NCBI GenBank assembly: GCA_029244935.1
Contig: JAQWQF010000028.1
Coordinates: 19,945-83,944 of the forward strand
Reading direction: 5' to 3'
DNA from: Methylophilaceae bacterium
GTDB taxonomy: Bacteria; Pseudomonadota; Gammaproteobacteria; Burkholderiales; Methylophilaceae
DNA: 64,000 bases
The notes below the pieces were generated by a model. It made no database searches. It worked only from the letters and a program-made list of their open reading frames with translations, and was not told the DNA's origin. Shown here one piece after another: positions 23,148 through 35,097 of this stretch. Position numbers and translations under genes: made by a program. The stretch's first letter is position 1. Each line of letters begins with the position of its first letter.

Positions 23148-25315
23148 GCTTCACTCAATTTTGCATATTCCATAGCTAGCCATTTAATACCATGGTCTGA
23201 AAATTTTATTTGAATTCTTAAATCATTTTCATTTCCTTCATATCCAGTTACTATTCCCTGCCCAAATTTCTGATGCGAAACCATTGTTCCAACTTTCCAT
23301 ATATGTTTTGATTCTGAATAAGACGTATTAAGTGGTACTGAATATAATAGATCTTTATCTTTTGATGAATTGAGTCGCTTAATTAATTCTTCTGGAATTT
23401 CATCTAAAAATCGAGAGGGAACATTATATCTAGGTTGACCATATGTCATTCTAGATTGAGCTAGGCTCAGGTATAACTTATTTCGTGCTCTAGTAACAGC
23501 CACATACATTAGCCTTCGTTCTTCTTCTATACCCTTTTGTTCAAGCAGACTTCTTTCGTGTGGGCATAAACCATCTTCTAAACCAGTAATAAAAACTACG
23601 TCAAATTCCAATCCTTTTGAAGAGTGAATCGTCATTAATTGTAAGGCATCGTCACCAGAAGATGCTTGAAGTTCACCACTTTCTAAGGATGTATAGTCTA
23701 GAAATTCAGCTAAAACTAAAGATTGATTTTTTAATAAATCTTCTGGGCTTTCTTCACGAGTATCGATTATATAAGATTTAGCAGCAGAAACTAATTCATC
23801 TAAGTTTTCTATTCTTGATCCACCGTCCTTATCTTTTGAATAGTGTTCTTTAAGTCCAGAATATGTATTGATGTAATCTATTGACTCATCAACTCCAGTT
23901 CCGTGTATTTCATCTTCAATATTTTGAATTAAATTTACAAAAGTCGAAATTTTAGTATTTCTATTTTCCGATGAGAATATTTTTGCTGCTTCCCACATCG
24001 AGCAATCATTTTCTTTTGTATAGTCATCTAATTGTTCAATTGATCTCGCACCAATGCCTCTCGGAGGAAAATTAACTATCCTAATAAATGCATTATCATC
24101 ATTTTTGTTAGATATTAATCTTAGGTAAGCTAATGCATGTTTAACTTCTGCTCTTTCAAAGAATCGTAAGCCACCATAAACTCGATAAGGGATTTGGTTA
24201 GTTACCATTGCCATTTCAATGACTCTGGATTGGGCATTATTTCTGTATAGGATAGCAATCTGGTCATATCTTGAGCCAGCTCGATTCATCATCTTAATTT
24301 CATCAACCAAATATGCAGCTTCAAGTCGATCATCTAATGCAGTATATTGCCGAATAAGATCACCGTCACCCGAGGATGCCCAAAGATTCTTCCCTAATCT
24401 ATCCTTATTGTTATCAATAATTGCATTAGCAGCATTAAGAATATTATTTTTAGAACGATAATTTTGTTCTAATTTAATTACATTTTTTATATTAAAATCT
24501 TTTTGTAGGTCCTTCATATTGCTTGGATTTGCACCTCTAAAACCATAAATAGATTGATCGTCATCACCTACTGCAAAAATAAAGCTTTCATCTGAAGTAA
24601 GCAGTTTAAGCCATTGGTATTGAAGTTTGCTTGTATCTTGAAATTCATCAACTAAGATATGTTTAAATATTGACTGGTAATGTTCTCGTATAACCTCATT
24701 TTTTTGAAACAGCTCAAGACAACGAAGAAGTAACTCAGCAAAGTCTACAACACCTTCTTTTTGGCATTGCTTTTCATACATACTATAAACTTCATTCTTC
24801 TTTTTTGAGATATCATCGAAAGCTTGGTAATCATTAGATCGAATACCTTCTTCTTTATTTGCATTAATAAAGTATTGTAGGTCCCTTGAAGTAAAAAGCT
24901 CTTCATCTATATTCATTGATTTCATAACTCGTTTAATAGCTGATTTTTGGTCAGCACTATCTAGAATTTGAAATATTTCTGGGAGGCCTGCATCTTTATA
25001 ATGTTTCTTAAGAAACCGATTACATAAACCATGAAATGTACCAACCCACATGCCGCGAGTATTTATGGGAAGCTGAGAAGAAATTCTGACTAACATCTCT
25101 CTTGCGGCTTTATTGGTAAAAGTTACAGCAAGAATGCCACCTGGACTAGTAGTTTGATTGTGTATTAACCATGCAACTCTCGAAGTTAATACTTTTGTTT
25201 TTCCACTTCCTGCACCAGCTAAAATTAATGCTGATTCATTAGATTTAGTAACTGCCTCAATTTGTTTTTCGTTAAGATCTGCTAGATTAGAATTTTTATT
25301 AATTGATTGATTCAT
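23144..25315 (-). CDS. ATP-dependent DNA helicase, UvrD/Rep/PcrA family
   Basis: ILAGAGSGKTKVLTSRVAWL, VDEFQDTSKLQYQWLKLL, VGDDDQSIYGFRGA, TIHSSKGLEFDVVFITG, EERRLMYVAVTRA; PcrA-like C-terminal domain. Confidence 0.95.
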   Translation of the reverse strand: MNQSINKNSNLADLNEKQIEAVTKSNESALILAGAGSGKTKVLTSRVAWLIHNQTTSPGGILAVTFTNKAAREMLVRISSQLPINTRGMWVGTFHGLCNRFLKKHYKDAGLPEIFQILDSADQKSAIKRVMKSMNIDEELFTSRDLQYFINANKEEGIRSNDYQAFDDISKKKNEVYSMYEKQCQKEGVVDFAELLLRCLELFQKNEVIREHYQSIFKHILVDEFQDTSKLQYQWLKLLTSDESFIFAVGDDDQSIYGFRGANPSNMKDLQKDFNIKNVIKLEQNYRSKNNILNAANAIIDNNKDRLGKNLWASSGDGDLIRQYTALDDRLEAAYLVDEIKMMNRAGSRYDQIAILYRNNAQSRVIEMAMVTNQIPYRVYGGLRFFERAEVKHALAYLRLISNKNDDNAFIRIVNFPPRGIGARSIEQLDDYTKENDCSMWEAAKIFSSENRNTKISTFVNLIQNIEDEIHGTGVDESIDYINTYSGLKEHYSKDKDGGSRIENLDELVSAAKSYIIDTREESPEDLLKNQSLVLAEFLDYTSLESGELQASSGDDALQLMTIHSSKGLEFDVVFITGLEDGLCPHERSLLEQKGIEEERRLMYVAVTRARNKLYLSLAQSRMTYGQPRYNVPSRFLDEIPEELIKRLNSSKDKDLLYSVPLNTSYSESKHIWKVGTMVSHQKFGQGIVTGYEGNENDLRIQIKFSDHGIKWLAMEYAKLSEA

Positions 25316-25431
25316 TAAAGCGTATGCTACAGGAAATAAATTTTAAATAGTCATTAGAAAGAACTTATTTTATCTTGTTTGGTCAATTCAGAGTAAGAAG
25401 TTGAAGTAATGTAATCCTCCCATTACTTGCT

Positions 25432-25468
25432 CAACAAAAAAAAGGCCTCATAGGAGGCCTTTTTTATA
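25432..25468 (-). terminator. Rho-independent terminator of groEL
   Basis: Stem aaggcctc / gaggcctt with 4-nt loop, followed by a T-run on the minus strand. Confidence 0.85.
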
Positions 25469-25480
25469 ACTAAACTACTA

Positions 25481-27148
<1,668 letters not shown>

Positions 27149-27185
27149 TTATTTTTCTCCAATTATTATTAGTGATAAATTCAAT

Positions 27186-27476
27186 TTATTCAACGATGCC
27201 CATAATGTCTTCTTCTCTCATTACAAGAACTTCATCTCCGTCAACTTTAACTGACTGCCCTGCATATTTTCCAAAGAGGACTTTGTCACCGACTTTTACA
27301 TCTAGCGCTCGAATTGATCCGTCATCAAGTATCTTCCCGTTTCCTATAGCCTGAATTGTTCCTTGATCTGGTTTCTCAGCAGATGCACTGTCTGGAATAA
27401 CAATGCCTGAGGCTGTAGTACGTTCTTCTTCAAGACGCTTTACAATTACACGATCATGTAAAGGGCGAATTTTCAT
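27186..27476 (-). CDS. groES: Co-chaperonin GroES
   Basis: [49 protein letters not shown]. Confidence 0.99.
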   Translation of the reverse strand: MKIRPLHDRVIVKRLEEERTTASGIVIPDSASAEKPDQGTIQAIGNGKILDDGSIRALDVKVGDKVLFGKYAGQSVKVDGDEVLVMREEDIMGIVE

Positions 27477-27538
27477 TTGTAAGTTCTCCTAGTAGTGTAT
27501 TCTTAAATTAAAATTAATTCTGTATCAACAAGAGAAAT

Positions 27539-27565
27539 TAGCACTCATGTTGATAGAGTGCTAAT
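27539..27565 (-). promoter_or_regulatory. CIRCE element (HrcA operator) upstream of groESL
   Basis: TTAGCACTC-atgttgata-GAGTGCTAA: exact CIRCE inverted repeat with N9 spacer. Confidence 0.96.
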
Positions 27566-27637
27566 AATAGGGATGAATGTTGTAAAATTCAAGGGTTAAC
27601 TCGTTAATTAATTTATAAATGATTGTTTTTAATAGAA

Positions 27638-28705
27638 ATGTTTGAAAAGAAAAATTATAAACTTGTAGGTGAATCTTCTTTACTAATATCTCCTGTGACT
27701 TTAGGCACAATGACTTTTGGCGAACAAAATAGCCAAAAAGAAGCTTTTGATCAGTTAGATTATGCTTTATCAACAGGCATTAATAACTATGATGTGGCTG
27801 AGTTATATCCAGTACCTCCGAAACAAGAAACTTGTACAAGAACAGAAACAATTATGGGTAATTGGATAAAAAAACAAGCTCGAGATCAAATTATAATATC
27901 GACGAAAATTGCTGGACCAAGAAGAGGGCTTGATTGGATAAGGGGTGGTCCAGAATCTTTAGATGAGATAAATATTTTTACAGCAGTTGATGATTCATTA
28001 AAAAGAATGCAAACAGATTATATTGATTTGCTTTATCTCCATTGGCCAGAAAGAAATGTGCCTATGTTTGGACAGTATAAATTTGACCCATTAGAAGAGT
28101 ATAAAGATAATAGAAAGATTGATTGGGTTAGTATCGAGATGCAATTGGATTCATTAGGAAAATTAGTGCGCTCTGGAAAAGTTAGGTTTATTGCCCTTTC
28201 AAATGAATATCCCTGGGGAGTAATGGAATTTTTGAGAATTGCTAGAAAAAAGAATTTACCAATTATCTCTTGTGTCCAAAATGGATATAGCCTGCTAAAT
28301 AGAGTAGCCGAGTTTGGATTAACAGAAATATTGTATAGAGAAAGGCTAGGATTTATGGCTTACTCACCATTAGCATTTGGACATCTAACGGGAAAATATA
28401 TATTGGACCAGTCTACCAAAGGACGGGTTACTCTATTCAAAGGCTATGCTCAGAGGTATAACAAGCCAGGCGTAATTCATGCAGTTAAGAACTATATGAA
28501 GCTCTCTGAGGAATTTAATATTACACCTACTGAAATGGCACTTTCATTTGTTTACCATCAATGGTTTGTAACTAGCACTGTTGTAGGTGCGACTTCAGTC
28601 AATCAACTAAAACAGAATCTTAAAGCATTTAAAATAAAATTACCTTCGGAGTTAATAGAAAAAATTGAGATAATTCACCTAAATTGTATGAATCCAGCAC
28701 CATAA
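27638..28705 (+). CDS. Aldo/keto reductase (Tas-like)
   Basis: TLGTMTFGEQNSQKEAFDQLDYAL, DVAELYPVPP, DYIDLLYLHWPERNVPMFG; start placed at ATG 27638 rather than 27623. Confidence 0.92.
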   Translation: MFEKKNYKLVGESSLLISPVTLGTMTFGEQNSQKEAFDQLDYALSTGINNYDVAELYPVPPKQETCTRTETIMGNWIKKQARDQIIISTKIAGPRRGLDWIRGGPESLDEINIFTAVDDSLKRMQTDYIDLLYLHWPERNVPMFGQYKFDPLEEYKDNRKIDWVSIEMQLDSLGKLVRSGKVRFIALSNEYPWGVMEFLRIARKKNLPIISCVQNGYSLLNRVAEFGLTEILYRERLGFMAYSPLAFGHLTGKYILDQSTKGRVTLFKGYAQRYNKPGVIHAVKNYMKLSEEFNITPTEMALSFVYHQWFVTSTVVGATSVNQLKQNLKAFKIKLPSELIEKIEIIHLNCMNPAP

Positions 28706-28712
28706 TATTTAT

Positions 28713-30014
28713 ATGAAAAATAAAAAAATAATTAGACGAAGCATGAAGTCCGTATGGCATCCATGTACGCAAATGAAGCATCATGAAACTACACCTTTAA
28801 TTCCAATAAAGAAAGGGAGGGGGAGTTGGCTATTTGATTTTAATAATAAAAAATATCTAGATGTAACTAGTTCTTGGTGGGTTAATTTATTCGGCCATAA
28901 CAATAAAATCATTAAAAAATATATAAAAAATCAAATTGACCAACTTGAACATTCTATGATTTCAGGCCTTACGCATGAGCCAGTTATTGAGTTATCTGAA
29001 AAATTAAATAACCTAACTGGGTTAGGCCATTGTTCTTATGGAAGTGATGGCGCAAATGCAGTTGAAATAGCATTAAAAATGAGCTCACATTTCTGGAGAC
29101 AAAAAGCCAAACTTAAGAAAACAAAGTTTGTGTATCTTAAGAATAGCTATCATGGAGAAACTTTAGGCGCACTTTCTGTTACTGATATCCCATTATTTAA
29201 AAATCAGTATAGCCAAATTATAAAAAATCATATTCAAGTAGATTCTCCAGATTGGCGCAAGGGAAAAAATAATGAAAGCCCAAAAGAGATAGCAAAAAAT
29301 AAACTTTTATTGCTAAAGAAAATGTTTGAAAAAAAACATTCTACAATCTCTAGTATTATTTTAGAGCCACTTGTTCAATGTGCTACAGGTATGGCGATGT
29401 ATGATAAAGAATATTTAGTAGGAATTAGAAAATTATGCAATCAATATGAAATTCATTTGATTGTAGATGAAATTGCTGTTGGATTTGGTAGGACAGGAAA
29501 AATATTTGCGCATCACCATGCAAAAATTAAGCCAGACTTTCTTTGCCTATCTAAGGGACTAACTGCAGGCTATCTCCCACTATCTGTAACATTAACAACA
29601 GATAAAATCTATAATGCATTTTATGATAATGATATAAAAAAAGGGTTTTTACATTCACATAGTTATACAGGTAACCCTCTAGCATGTAGTGCTGCATTGG
29701 GGATGTTATCAATTTTTGAATCAAATGACGTTTTACTCGAGAATAGAAATAAAGCTATAAAAATTAACCTTTTGTTAGAAAACTATAAGAATTTACCAAT
29801 TAAGGATCTTAGAAATATTGGAATGATTTGGGCATTCGAATTAGATCTAAATATAGATATTAGTAAGGTTACTTCATATTGTGTAAGTCATGGATTACTC
29901 ATTAGACCAATTGGAAATACTATTTACTTTATGCCCCCTTATTCATTAAATGATTCAGAAATAAAACATATGATTAGCATTACTGAGCAAGGCATTAAAC
30001 AAGCATGTATCTAA
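28713..30014 (+). CDS. bioA: Adenosylmethionine-8-amino-7-oxononanoate aminotransferase
   Basis: SVWHPCTQMK, LDVTSSWWVNLFGH, YGSDGANAVEIALKM, DEIAVGFGRTGKIFA, LSKGLTAGYLPLS. Confidence 0.95.
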   Translation: MKNKKIIRRSMKSVWHPCTQMKHHETTPLIPIKKGRGSWLFDFNNKKYLDVTSSWWVNLFGHNNKIIKKYIKNQIDQLEHSMISGLTHEPVIELSEKLNNLTGLGHCSYGSDGANAVEIALKMSSHFWRQKAKLKKTKFVYLKNSYHGETLGALSVTDIPLFKNQYSQIIKNHIQVDSPDWRKGKNNESPKEIAKNKLLLLKKMFEKKHSTISSIILEPLVQCATGMAMYDKEYLVGIRKLCNQYEIHLIVDEIAVGFGRTGKIFAHHHAKIKPDFLCLSKGLTAGYLPLSVTLTTDKIYNAFYDNDIKKGFLHSHSYTGNPLACSAALGMLSIFESNDVLLENRNKAIKINLLLENYKNLPIKDLRNIGMIWAFELDLNIDISKVTSYCVSHGLLIRPIGNTIYFMPPYSLNDSEIKHMISITEQGIKQACI

Positions 30015-31408
30015 GCAATAAATTATTACTATTTATATTTATTATAGTATTTAGCCTATCGGTTCATGCTGAAAAATCATATGACCTTAAGAAAATTATT
30101 AACAGGTATGACTTAAATACCTCTGAATTTGGTTTCGGTTTTTTAAATTTAGCAAATGATGAGACTGTTGCTCTTCATAATGAAAAAAAACTATTTAATT
30201 CAGCATCTCTTGTAAAAATTATTACTACTTATATTAGCCTCAAAGAATTAGGGCCAAGTTTTAGATGGCGATCAGATTTTTACTACACTGGAGAGATTGT
30301 TGGGGAAGCTCTAAAAGGAGATATTATATTTAAGGGAAAAGGAGATGCTTCTTTTTCTGTGCAAGATTTGGAGGATATGATTAGAGAGATACAAAGAAAA
30401 GGAATAAAAAGAATTGAAGGAAATTTATTATTTGATACAAGTTATTTTGGATTAGCTCCAAGCGAAGTAACTTTTGATAATGATCCAATGAGAGCATATA
30501 ACGTCCTTCCTAGTGCCATATCTCTTCAGAGTAATACAATTAATTTTAGATTTAAAAGCCAGAAAGATAGGGTCAAGATAGACATTAAACCTTATATCAG
30601 AGAATTAAAAATTAATAATAATATTAAAAATACTAGAGAAAAATGTCTGAGTTGGAGAGAAAAATTAAGGTATGAGACAAAGGTTAGTGAAAAGAAAAAT
30701 ATCCTAAATTTTAGTGGTAAATTTAGTCGAAGATGCAAAGTTAAGGAGATCGACCTAGCAATGCTAGATTGGCAAACATATTTTTATAGTACCTTTAAAC
30801 AAAAATGGAATGATAATGGAGGCTCTTTTAACGGAGACTTTATGAAGAGCGCATTAGAATTGGATGGTAATAATTTGCTGGCGAGTCATTTTTCAGACTC
30901 TCTCTCAAACCTTATTCGGGATACTAATAAGTACAGTTTGAATTTGATGTCTAGAAATCTGCTACTAACAGTGATTGCTAATAAAGATAATGTTCAGCCA
31001 ACTGAAATAATGGTTAATTCATATATAAAAAATTGGCTAGCTGAACATAAAATTGAAAGTGAAGGCTTGTTTATTGATAATGGCGCAGGGCTATCGAGAA
31101 ATATAAAGGTAAGTGTTAACCAGTATTTGGCGATCCTTAAAAAAATATATTATGATCCGATGATGCCTGAAATGATATCTTCATTTCCAATAGCTGGAAT
31201 TGATGGAACATTAAAAAAAAGAATGAGTAATTCACCCATTAATATGAATGGACATTTTAAGACTGGTTCAATGAACGAGGTTAGTGCTATGGCAGGTTTT
31301 TTCTTAAACAGGGACAAGGAGATGAATATTTTTGTATTTATGATGAACGGAAAAAAAGCAAATATGTCTCAAAATTTCCAGGAGGCATTAATCGAGTCTA
31401 TTTTTTAA
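30005..31408 (+). CDS. dacB: D-alanyl-D-alanine carboxypeptidase/endopeptidase, S13 (PBP4) family
   Basis: Signal peptide; [11 protein letters not shown] (SxxK), [25 protein letters not shown] (KTG). Confidence 0.88.
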   Translation: MYLSNKLLLFIFIIVFSLSVHAEKSYDLKKIINRYDLNTSEFGFGFLNLANDETVALHNEKKLFNSASLVKIITTYISLKELGPSFRWRSDFYYTGEIVGEALKGDIIFKGKGDASFSVQDLEDMIREIQRKGIKRIEGNLLFDTSYFGLAPSEVTFDNDPMRAYNVLPSAISLQSNTINFRFKSQKDRVKIDIKPYIRELKINNNIKNTREKCLSWREKLRYETKVSEKKNILNFSGKFSRRCKVKEIDLAMLDWQTYFYSTFKQKWNDNGGSFNGDFMKSALELDGNNLLASHFSDSLSNLIRDTNKYSLNLMSRNLLLTVIANKDNVQPTEIMVNSYIKNWLAEHKIESEGLFIDNGAGLSRNIKVSVNQYLAILKKIYYDPMMPEMISSFPIAGIDGTLKKRMSNSPINMNGHFKTGSMNEVSAMAGFFLNRDKEMNIFVFMMNGKKANMSQNFQEALIESIF

Positions 31409-31428
31409 AAATTAAGGGTAATTTAATT

Positions 31429-31878
31429 ATGATGAAACTTTTTTTAATCACAGTAATGGCAATGTTAGCTTTGCATTATGCTAAAGCAATTGAAATTAAT
31501 CTAAAGGAAGAAATTAAAATGGAGGAAAAAATTATGGAATTAATTAAATCTGATATTAAATTGGGTGAGGGACGTGAAGCAGAAAAGGGATTATCAGTTA
31601 CAGTTCACTATACTGGCTGGCTTCATGATGCTAAAGCAAAAGATGGTAAAGGTGAGAAATTTGATAGTTCTTTAGATCGTCGAGAGCCTTTTAAATTTAT
31701 ATTAGGTGTTGGTCAGGTAATTCAAGGGTGGGATGAAGGAGTGAATGGTATGAAAATTGGTGGACAAAGGCTTATTACTATTCCTGCAGATATGGGTTAT
31801 GGAAGTAGAGGTGCTGGTGGTGTGATTCCTCCAGACGCTGACTTAATATTTGATGTTCAATTATTAGGAATTGACTAA
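31429..31878 (+). CDS. FKBP-type peptidyl-prolyl cis-trans isomerase
   Basis: [66 protein letters not shown]-terminal signal peptide. Confidence 0.95.
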   Translation: MMKLFLITVMAMLALHYAKAIEINLKEEIKMEEKIMELIKSDIKLGEGREAEKGLSVTVHYTGWLHDAKAKDGKGEKFDSSLDRREPFKFILGVGQVIQGWDEGVNGMKIGGQRLITIPADMGYGSRGAGGVIPPDADLIFDVQLLGID

Positions 31879-32301
31879 ATGCATGTCAATGTAAAATGGA
31901 ATGATGGCGTAAGCTTTATTGGTAGCTCTGAATCTAATCATACGATAATAATGGATGGCCCTTCAGAGGTTGGAGGTATGAATAAAGGTATGCGACCGAT
32001 GGAGACATTACTAATCGGTATGGGAGGTTGCACCTCATTCGATGTAGTGACTATTTTGAAAAAATCAAGGCAAAAAATTGAAGGTTGTGAAGCATTAATA
32101 TATGCAGATCGGTCACAAAATATTCCAAAGGTTTTTACAAAAATACATATTCATTTTATTGTAAAAGGCAATAATCTTGATACGGTTGTTGTTGAGAGAG
32201 CGATTAAATTATCAGCGGAAAAATATTGTTCTGCAACAATTATGCTTAGTAAATCAGTTGAGATTACTCATGACTTTGAAATTCTCGAAGAATCTAGCTA
32301 A
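31879..32301 (+). CDS. OsmC family protein
   Basis: MRPMETLLIGMGGCTSFDVVTILKKSRQ, AIKLSAEKYCSATIML. Confidence 0.9.
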   Translation: MHVNVKWNDGVSFIGSSESNHTIIMDGPSEVGGMNKGMRPMETLLIGMGGCTSFDVVTILKKSRQKIEGCEALIYADRSQNIPKVFTKIHIHFIVKGNNLDTVVVERAIKLSAEKYCSATIMLSKSVEITHDFEILEESS

Positions 32302-32302
32302 G

Positions 32303-32614
32303 TTATTTAATAATCTTCATCTTTAGAGTTTGTTTATTTTCGACAACATCAAAAAGACGATCTATATTTGGATGTTGTCCAGGATGGTTCTCAGCTTCTG
32401 CACTGTGCTCCGAATATAATTCAATTCCTTCGAGTGCTGCATCTATATTTAATTCACCATACGTTAACCATAAATGATGATAAATTTTAATTGAGCCAAG
32501 GCTCCCAGGCTTTTTTTCAATGCTACCTACAGTTTCATTGTTATTAGATAATATTATTTCTTTAATATGTGAAGCGTCTTCTAATGTTTCAAGGATATCT
32601 TTAAAATTTTGCAT
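32303..32614 (-). CDS. DUF2322 family protein
   Basis: EKKPGSLGSIKIYHHLWLTYGELNIDAALEGIELYSEHSAEAENHPGQHPNIDRL resembles DUF2322. Confidence 0.75.
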   Translation of the reverse strand: MQNFKDILETLEDASHIKEIILSNNNETVGSIEKKPGSLGSIKIYHHLWLTYGELNIDAALEGIELYSEHSAEAENHPGQHPNIDRLFDVVENKQTLKMKIIK

Positions 32615-32626
32615 TTATATTTATAT

Positions 32627-33250
32627 TTATATCTTATAAGTTATTGAAGTCATTATTTTTGATGTTATACCCATTATTTTTTTTATTGAATTTGGTAGCT
32701 GAGCTGCACCCATTTCCAACGCAGATTGTTTATGAGCTTCCTCCTCCTCCTTCATTACTTTTATTATCTTAAGTGTTTTTTTATCGGAAGGGGCTATTTT
32801 TTTAATATGTGATTGAAGATGTTTTGATACTTGACTCTCAGTTTCTGAAAGAAAACCTAAATTGTATTTTTCATCAACAATACTTGCTATTGCACCAATA
32901 CCAAATGAACTTATGTATAAAAAGGGATTTAGTTTGCTCTTTGATCCATTTAGCTCATTTATTCTTGATTCGCACCAAGAAAGGTGGTCAATTTCTTCTA
33001 GGGCTGAAGCCTTTAATTTGCTTTCAATATCTTTATTTTTATTGAAAAAAAGCTGACCTCTATATAGGCCTTGAGCACATATTTCTCCAGAATGATTAAC
33101 TCGCATATATTTAGAATGAATTATTTTTTCTGAGGAACTTAGTGAGGATGATTCACGAATATCTCTATCAGGTCTTTCACGATTCTGCGAAGGGGAAACA
33201 CTTAATACTTTTAATCCTCTATCTATCTCAATTAGTATACGGTCAATCAT
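32627..33250 (-). CDS. coq7: 2-polyprenyl-3-methyl-6-methoxy-1,4-benzoquinone monooxygenase
   Basis: MRVNHSGEICAQGLYRGQL, ALEEIDHLSWCESRI, MKEEEEAHKQSALEMGA: diiron ligand motifs. Confidence 0.95.
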   Translation of the reverse strand: MIDRILIEIDRGLKVLSVSPSQNRERPDRDIRESSSLSSSEKIIHSKYMRVNHSGEICAQGLYRGQLFFNKNKDIESKLKASALEEIDHLSWCESRINELNGSKSKLNPFLYISSFGIGAIASIVDEKYNLGFLSETESQVSKHLQSHIKKIAPSDKKTLKIIKVMKEEEEAHKQSALEMGAAQLPNSIKKIMGITSKIMTSITYKI

Positions 33251-33301
33251 ATAATTTAATATTAAATATTCTGATTTTATATTTAACTATAAAATAGTGA
33301 T

Positions 33302-34723
33302 TTAATTTTTTTGATATAAGTCTATTCCTTTCAGAATATTAAGTGCTTCTTTAAATTGTTTGTCATCTTTACCACCAAATTCAACGGGTTTAAAGTTTCT
33401 TAATGCTTCACCGCCATCGCTTGTTGGTTTATCAAAAGAAGATGTATTATCAGAATTTTCAGTTTCAGTTTCAGTTTCAGTTTCAGTTGATGTTTCCTTT
33501 TTCTTTTCTTGTGGGTTAGATAGAGTATTAGTTAAATCAGCTTCTCTAATTGCAAGAAATTCACTTCCATCTTCTACAATTATATCAGGATCAATTCCCT
33601 TGCCTTGTATTGACCTTCCATTAGGTGTGAAGTACCTAGCAGTTGTTAATTTAATTGCTGTACCGTTGTTCATAGGTAATATAGTTTGAACAGAGCCCTT
33701 ACCAAAACTACGAGTACCAACTATTAGTGCTCTCTTATGATCTTGCAGAGCCCCTGCAACGATTTCTGAGGCTGATGCTGAACCGTTATTTATTAGCACA
33801 ACTAATGGAGTGTCTTGAATATCTTTTGGTAATTTTTTCATATAATTATTTTTTTTAGGGTTATCTCTAACAAAATTTTCTGGTGAAGTTGTTAGTCGCA
33901 TTCTTGAGTCAGCCGTCCTTCCTTCGGTATAAACTACTAATTTATCATCTTCAAGAAATGCTGCGGAAACAGCAACTGAAGAATTTAAAAGGCCTCCAGG
34001 GTTATTTCTCATGTCAAGAATAATTCCATTTAATGCGTATTTATTTTCTTTTCTAAGCTTAGTTAATGCCTTGAATAAGTCTTGGCCAGTTCTCTCTTGA
34101 AACTGTGTAATTCTTACATAAGCATAGTTAGGCTCAATTATCTTTGATTTAACACTTTTTGTTTTAATTTTTGCTCTGTTTACTGTTAAAAAGAATGGAC
34201 CATCAACACCTACTCTAATTACCTGAAGCTTAATTGACGTATTAGGTTTGCCTCTCATTAATTTAACTGCCTGATCAAGAGTAAGTCCTTTTACAGATGT
34301 TTCATCTAGCTTTATAATAAGATCACCACTTTTAAGCCCTGCTTTATATGCAGGTGTATCTTCAATAGGAGAGATAACTTTTACGAACCCATCTTCCATA
34401 CCCACTTCAATCCCAAGTCCACTAAATTCTCCTGAAGTTCCTGACTGGAGGTCCTTAAAATGATCAAGATCTAAAAATGTAGAGTGGGGATCTAATCCAG
34501 ATAACATTCCACTAAGAGCTTCATTAACAAGCTTCTTATCTTCTATTTCTTCCACATAATCTGATTTTATTTTTCCAAATACTTCGGCAAAAGTTCTCAG
34601 TTCATCAATTGGTAGATTAGATGTCTTTGTTTTGTCAGCAAAGACTGGTAGATTGATACTGATTAGAAGGCCTATGATGCAGCCACCTAATATAAGGCTT
34701 ATTTTTTCAAATTTAGATCGCAT
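33302..34723 (-). CDS. ctpA: S41 family C-terminal processing peptidase
   Basis: SGLDPHSTFLD, PDZ GEFSGLGIEVGMEDGFVKVISPIEDTPA, NGGSASASEIVAGALQDHKRA, TFGKGSVQT-type motif. Confidence 0.95.
   Translation of the reverse strand: MRSKFEKISLILGGCIIGLLISINLPVFADKTKTSNLPIDELRTFAEVFGKIKSDYVEEIEDKKLVNEALSGMLSGLDPHSTFLDLDHFKDLQSGTSGEFSGLGIEVGMEDGFVKVISPIEDTPAYKAGLKSGDLIIKLDETSVKGLTLDQAVKLMRGKPNTSIKLQVIRVGVDGPFFLTVNRAKIKTKSVKSKIIEPNYAYVRITQFQERTGQDLFKALTKLRKENKYALNGIILDMRNNPGGLLNSSVAVSAAFLEDDKLVVYTEGRTADSRMRLTTSPENFVRDNPKKNNYMKKLPKDIQDTPLVVLINNGSASASEIVAGALQDHKRALIVGTRSFGKGSVQTILPMNNGTAIKLTTARYFTPNGRSIQGKGIDPDIIVEDGSEFLAIREADLTNTLSNPQEKKKETSTETETETETENSDNTSSFDKPTSDGGEALRNFKPVEFGGKDDKQFKEALNILKGIDLYQKN
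33457..33486. repeat. 6-bp tandem repeat (tttcag)x5 in ctpA
   Basis: Five perfect hexamers; encodes the TETETETETE linker. Confidence 0.95.
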
Positions 34724-34794
34724 GTAAACTCTTTATAAATTAATTAAATTAGTATGATTATCAGAATATTACCTTATATTCACCACTTAGAAAA

Positions 34795-35097
34795 TTGGAA
34801 AGTACCCAAATGACAAAAAAATATATTATTACCATAAATTTTTGCACTAAATGTGGATGGCTTATGCGTGCAGCATGGATGGCACAAGAGATCATCACTA
34901 CTTATGTAAATGACATACAGTCGGTAAATTTAGTTCCTGGAGAAGACGGTAAGTTTGAAATTTTTTGTAATAAGCAGGCAATATTTTTAAGGCATGAAGA
35001 AGGAAAATTTATTGAGATAAAAGAAATAAAGAAGAGAATTAGAGATTTTATTGACCCAGAAAGATCTTTAGGACACATTGATCGAAAGACTAATTAA
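34795..35097 (+). CDS. SelT/SelW/SelH (Rdx) family protein, Cys form
   Basis: ITINFCTKCGWLMRAAWMAQEII: CxxC with W/R-x-AAW-x-AQE signature. Confidence 0.85.
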   Translation: MESTQMTKKYIITINFCTKCGWLMRAAWMAQEIITTYVNDIQSVNLVPGEDGKFEIFCNKQAIFLRHEEGKFIEIKEIKKRIRDFIDPERSLGHIDRKTN

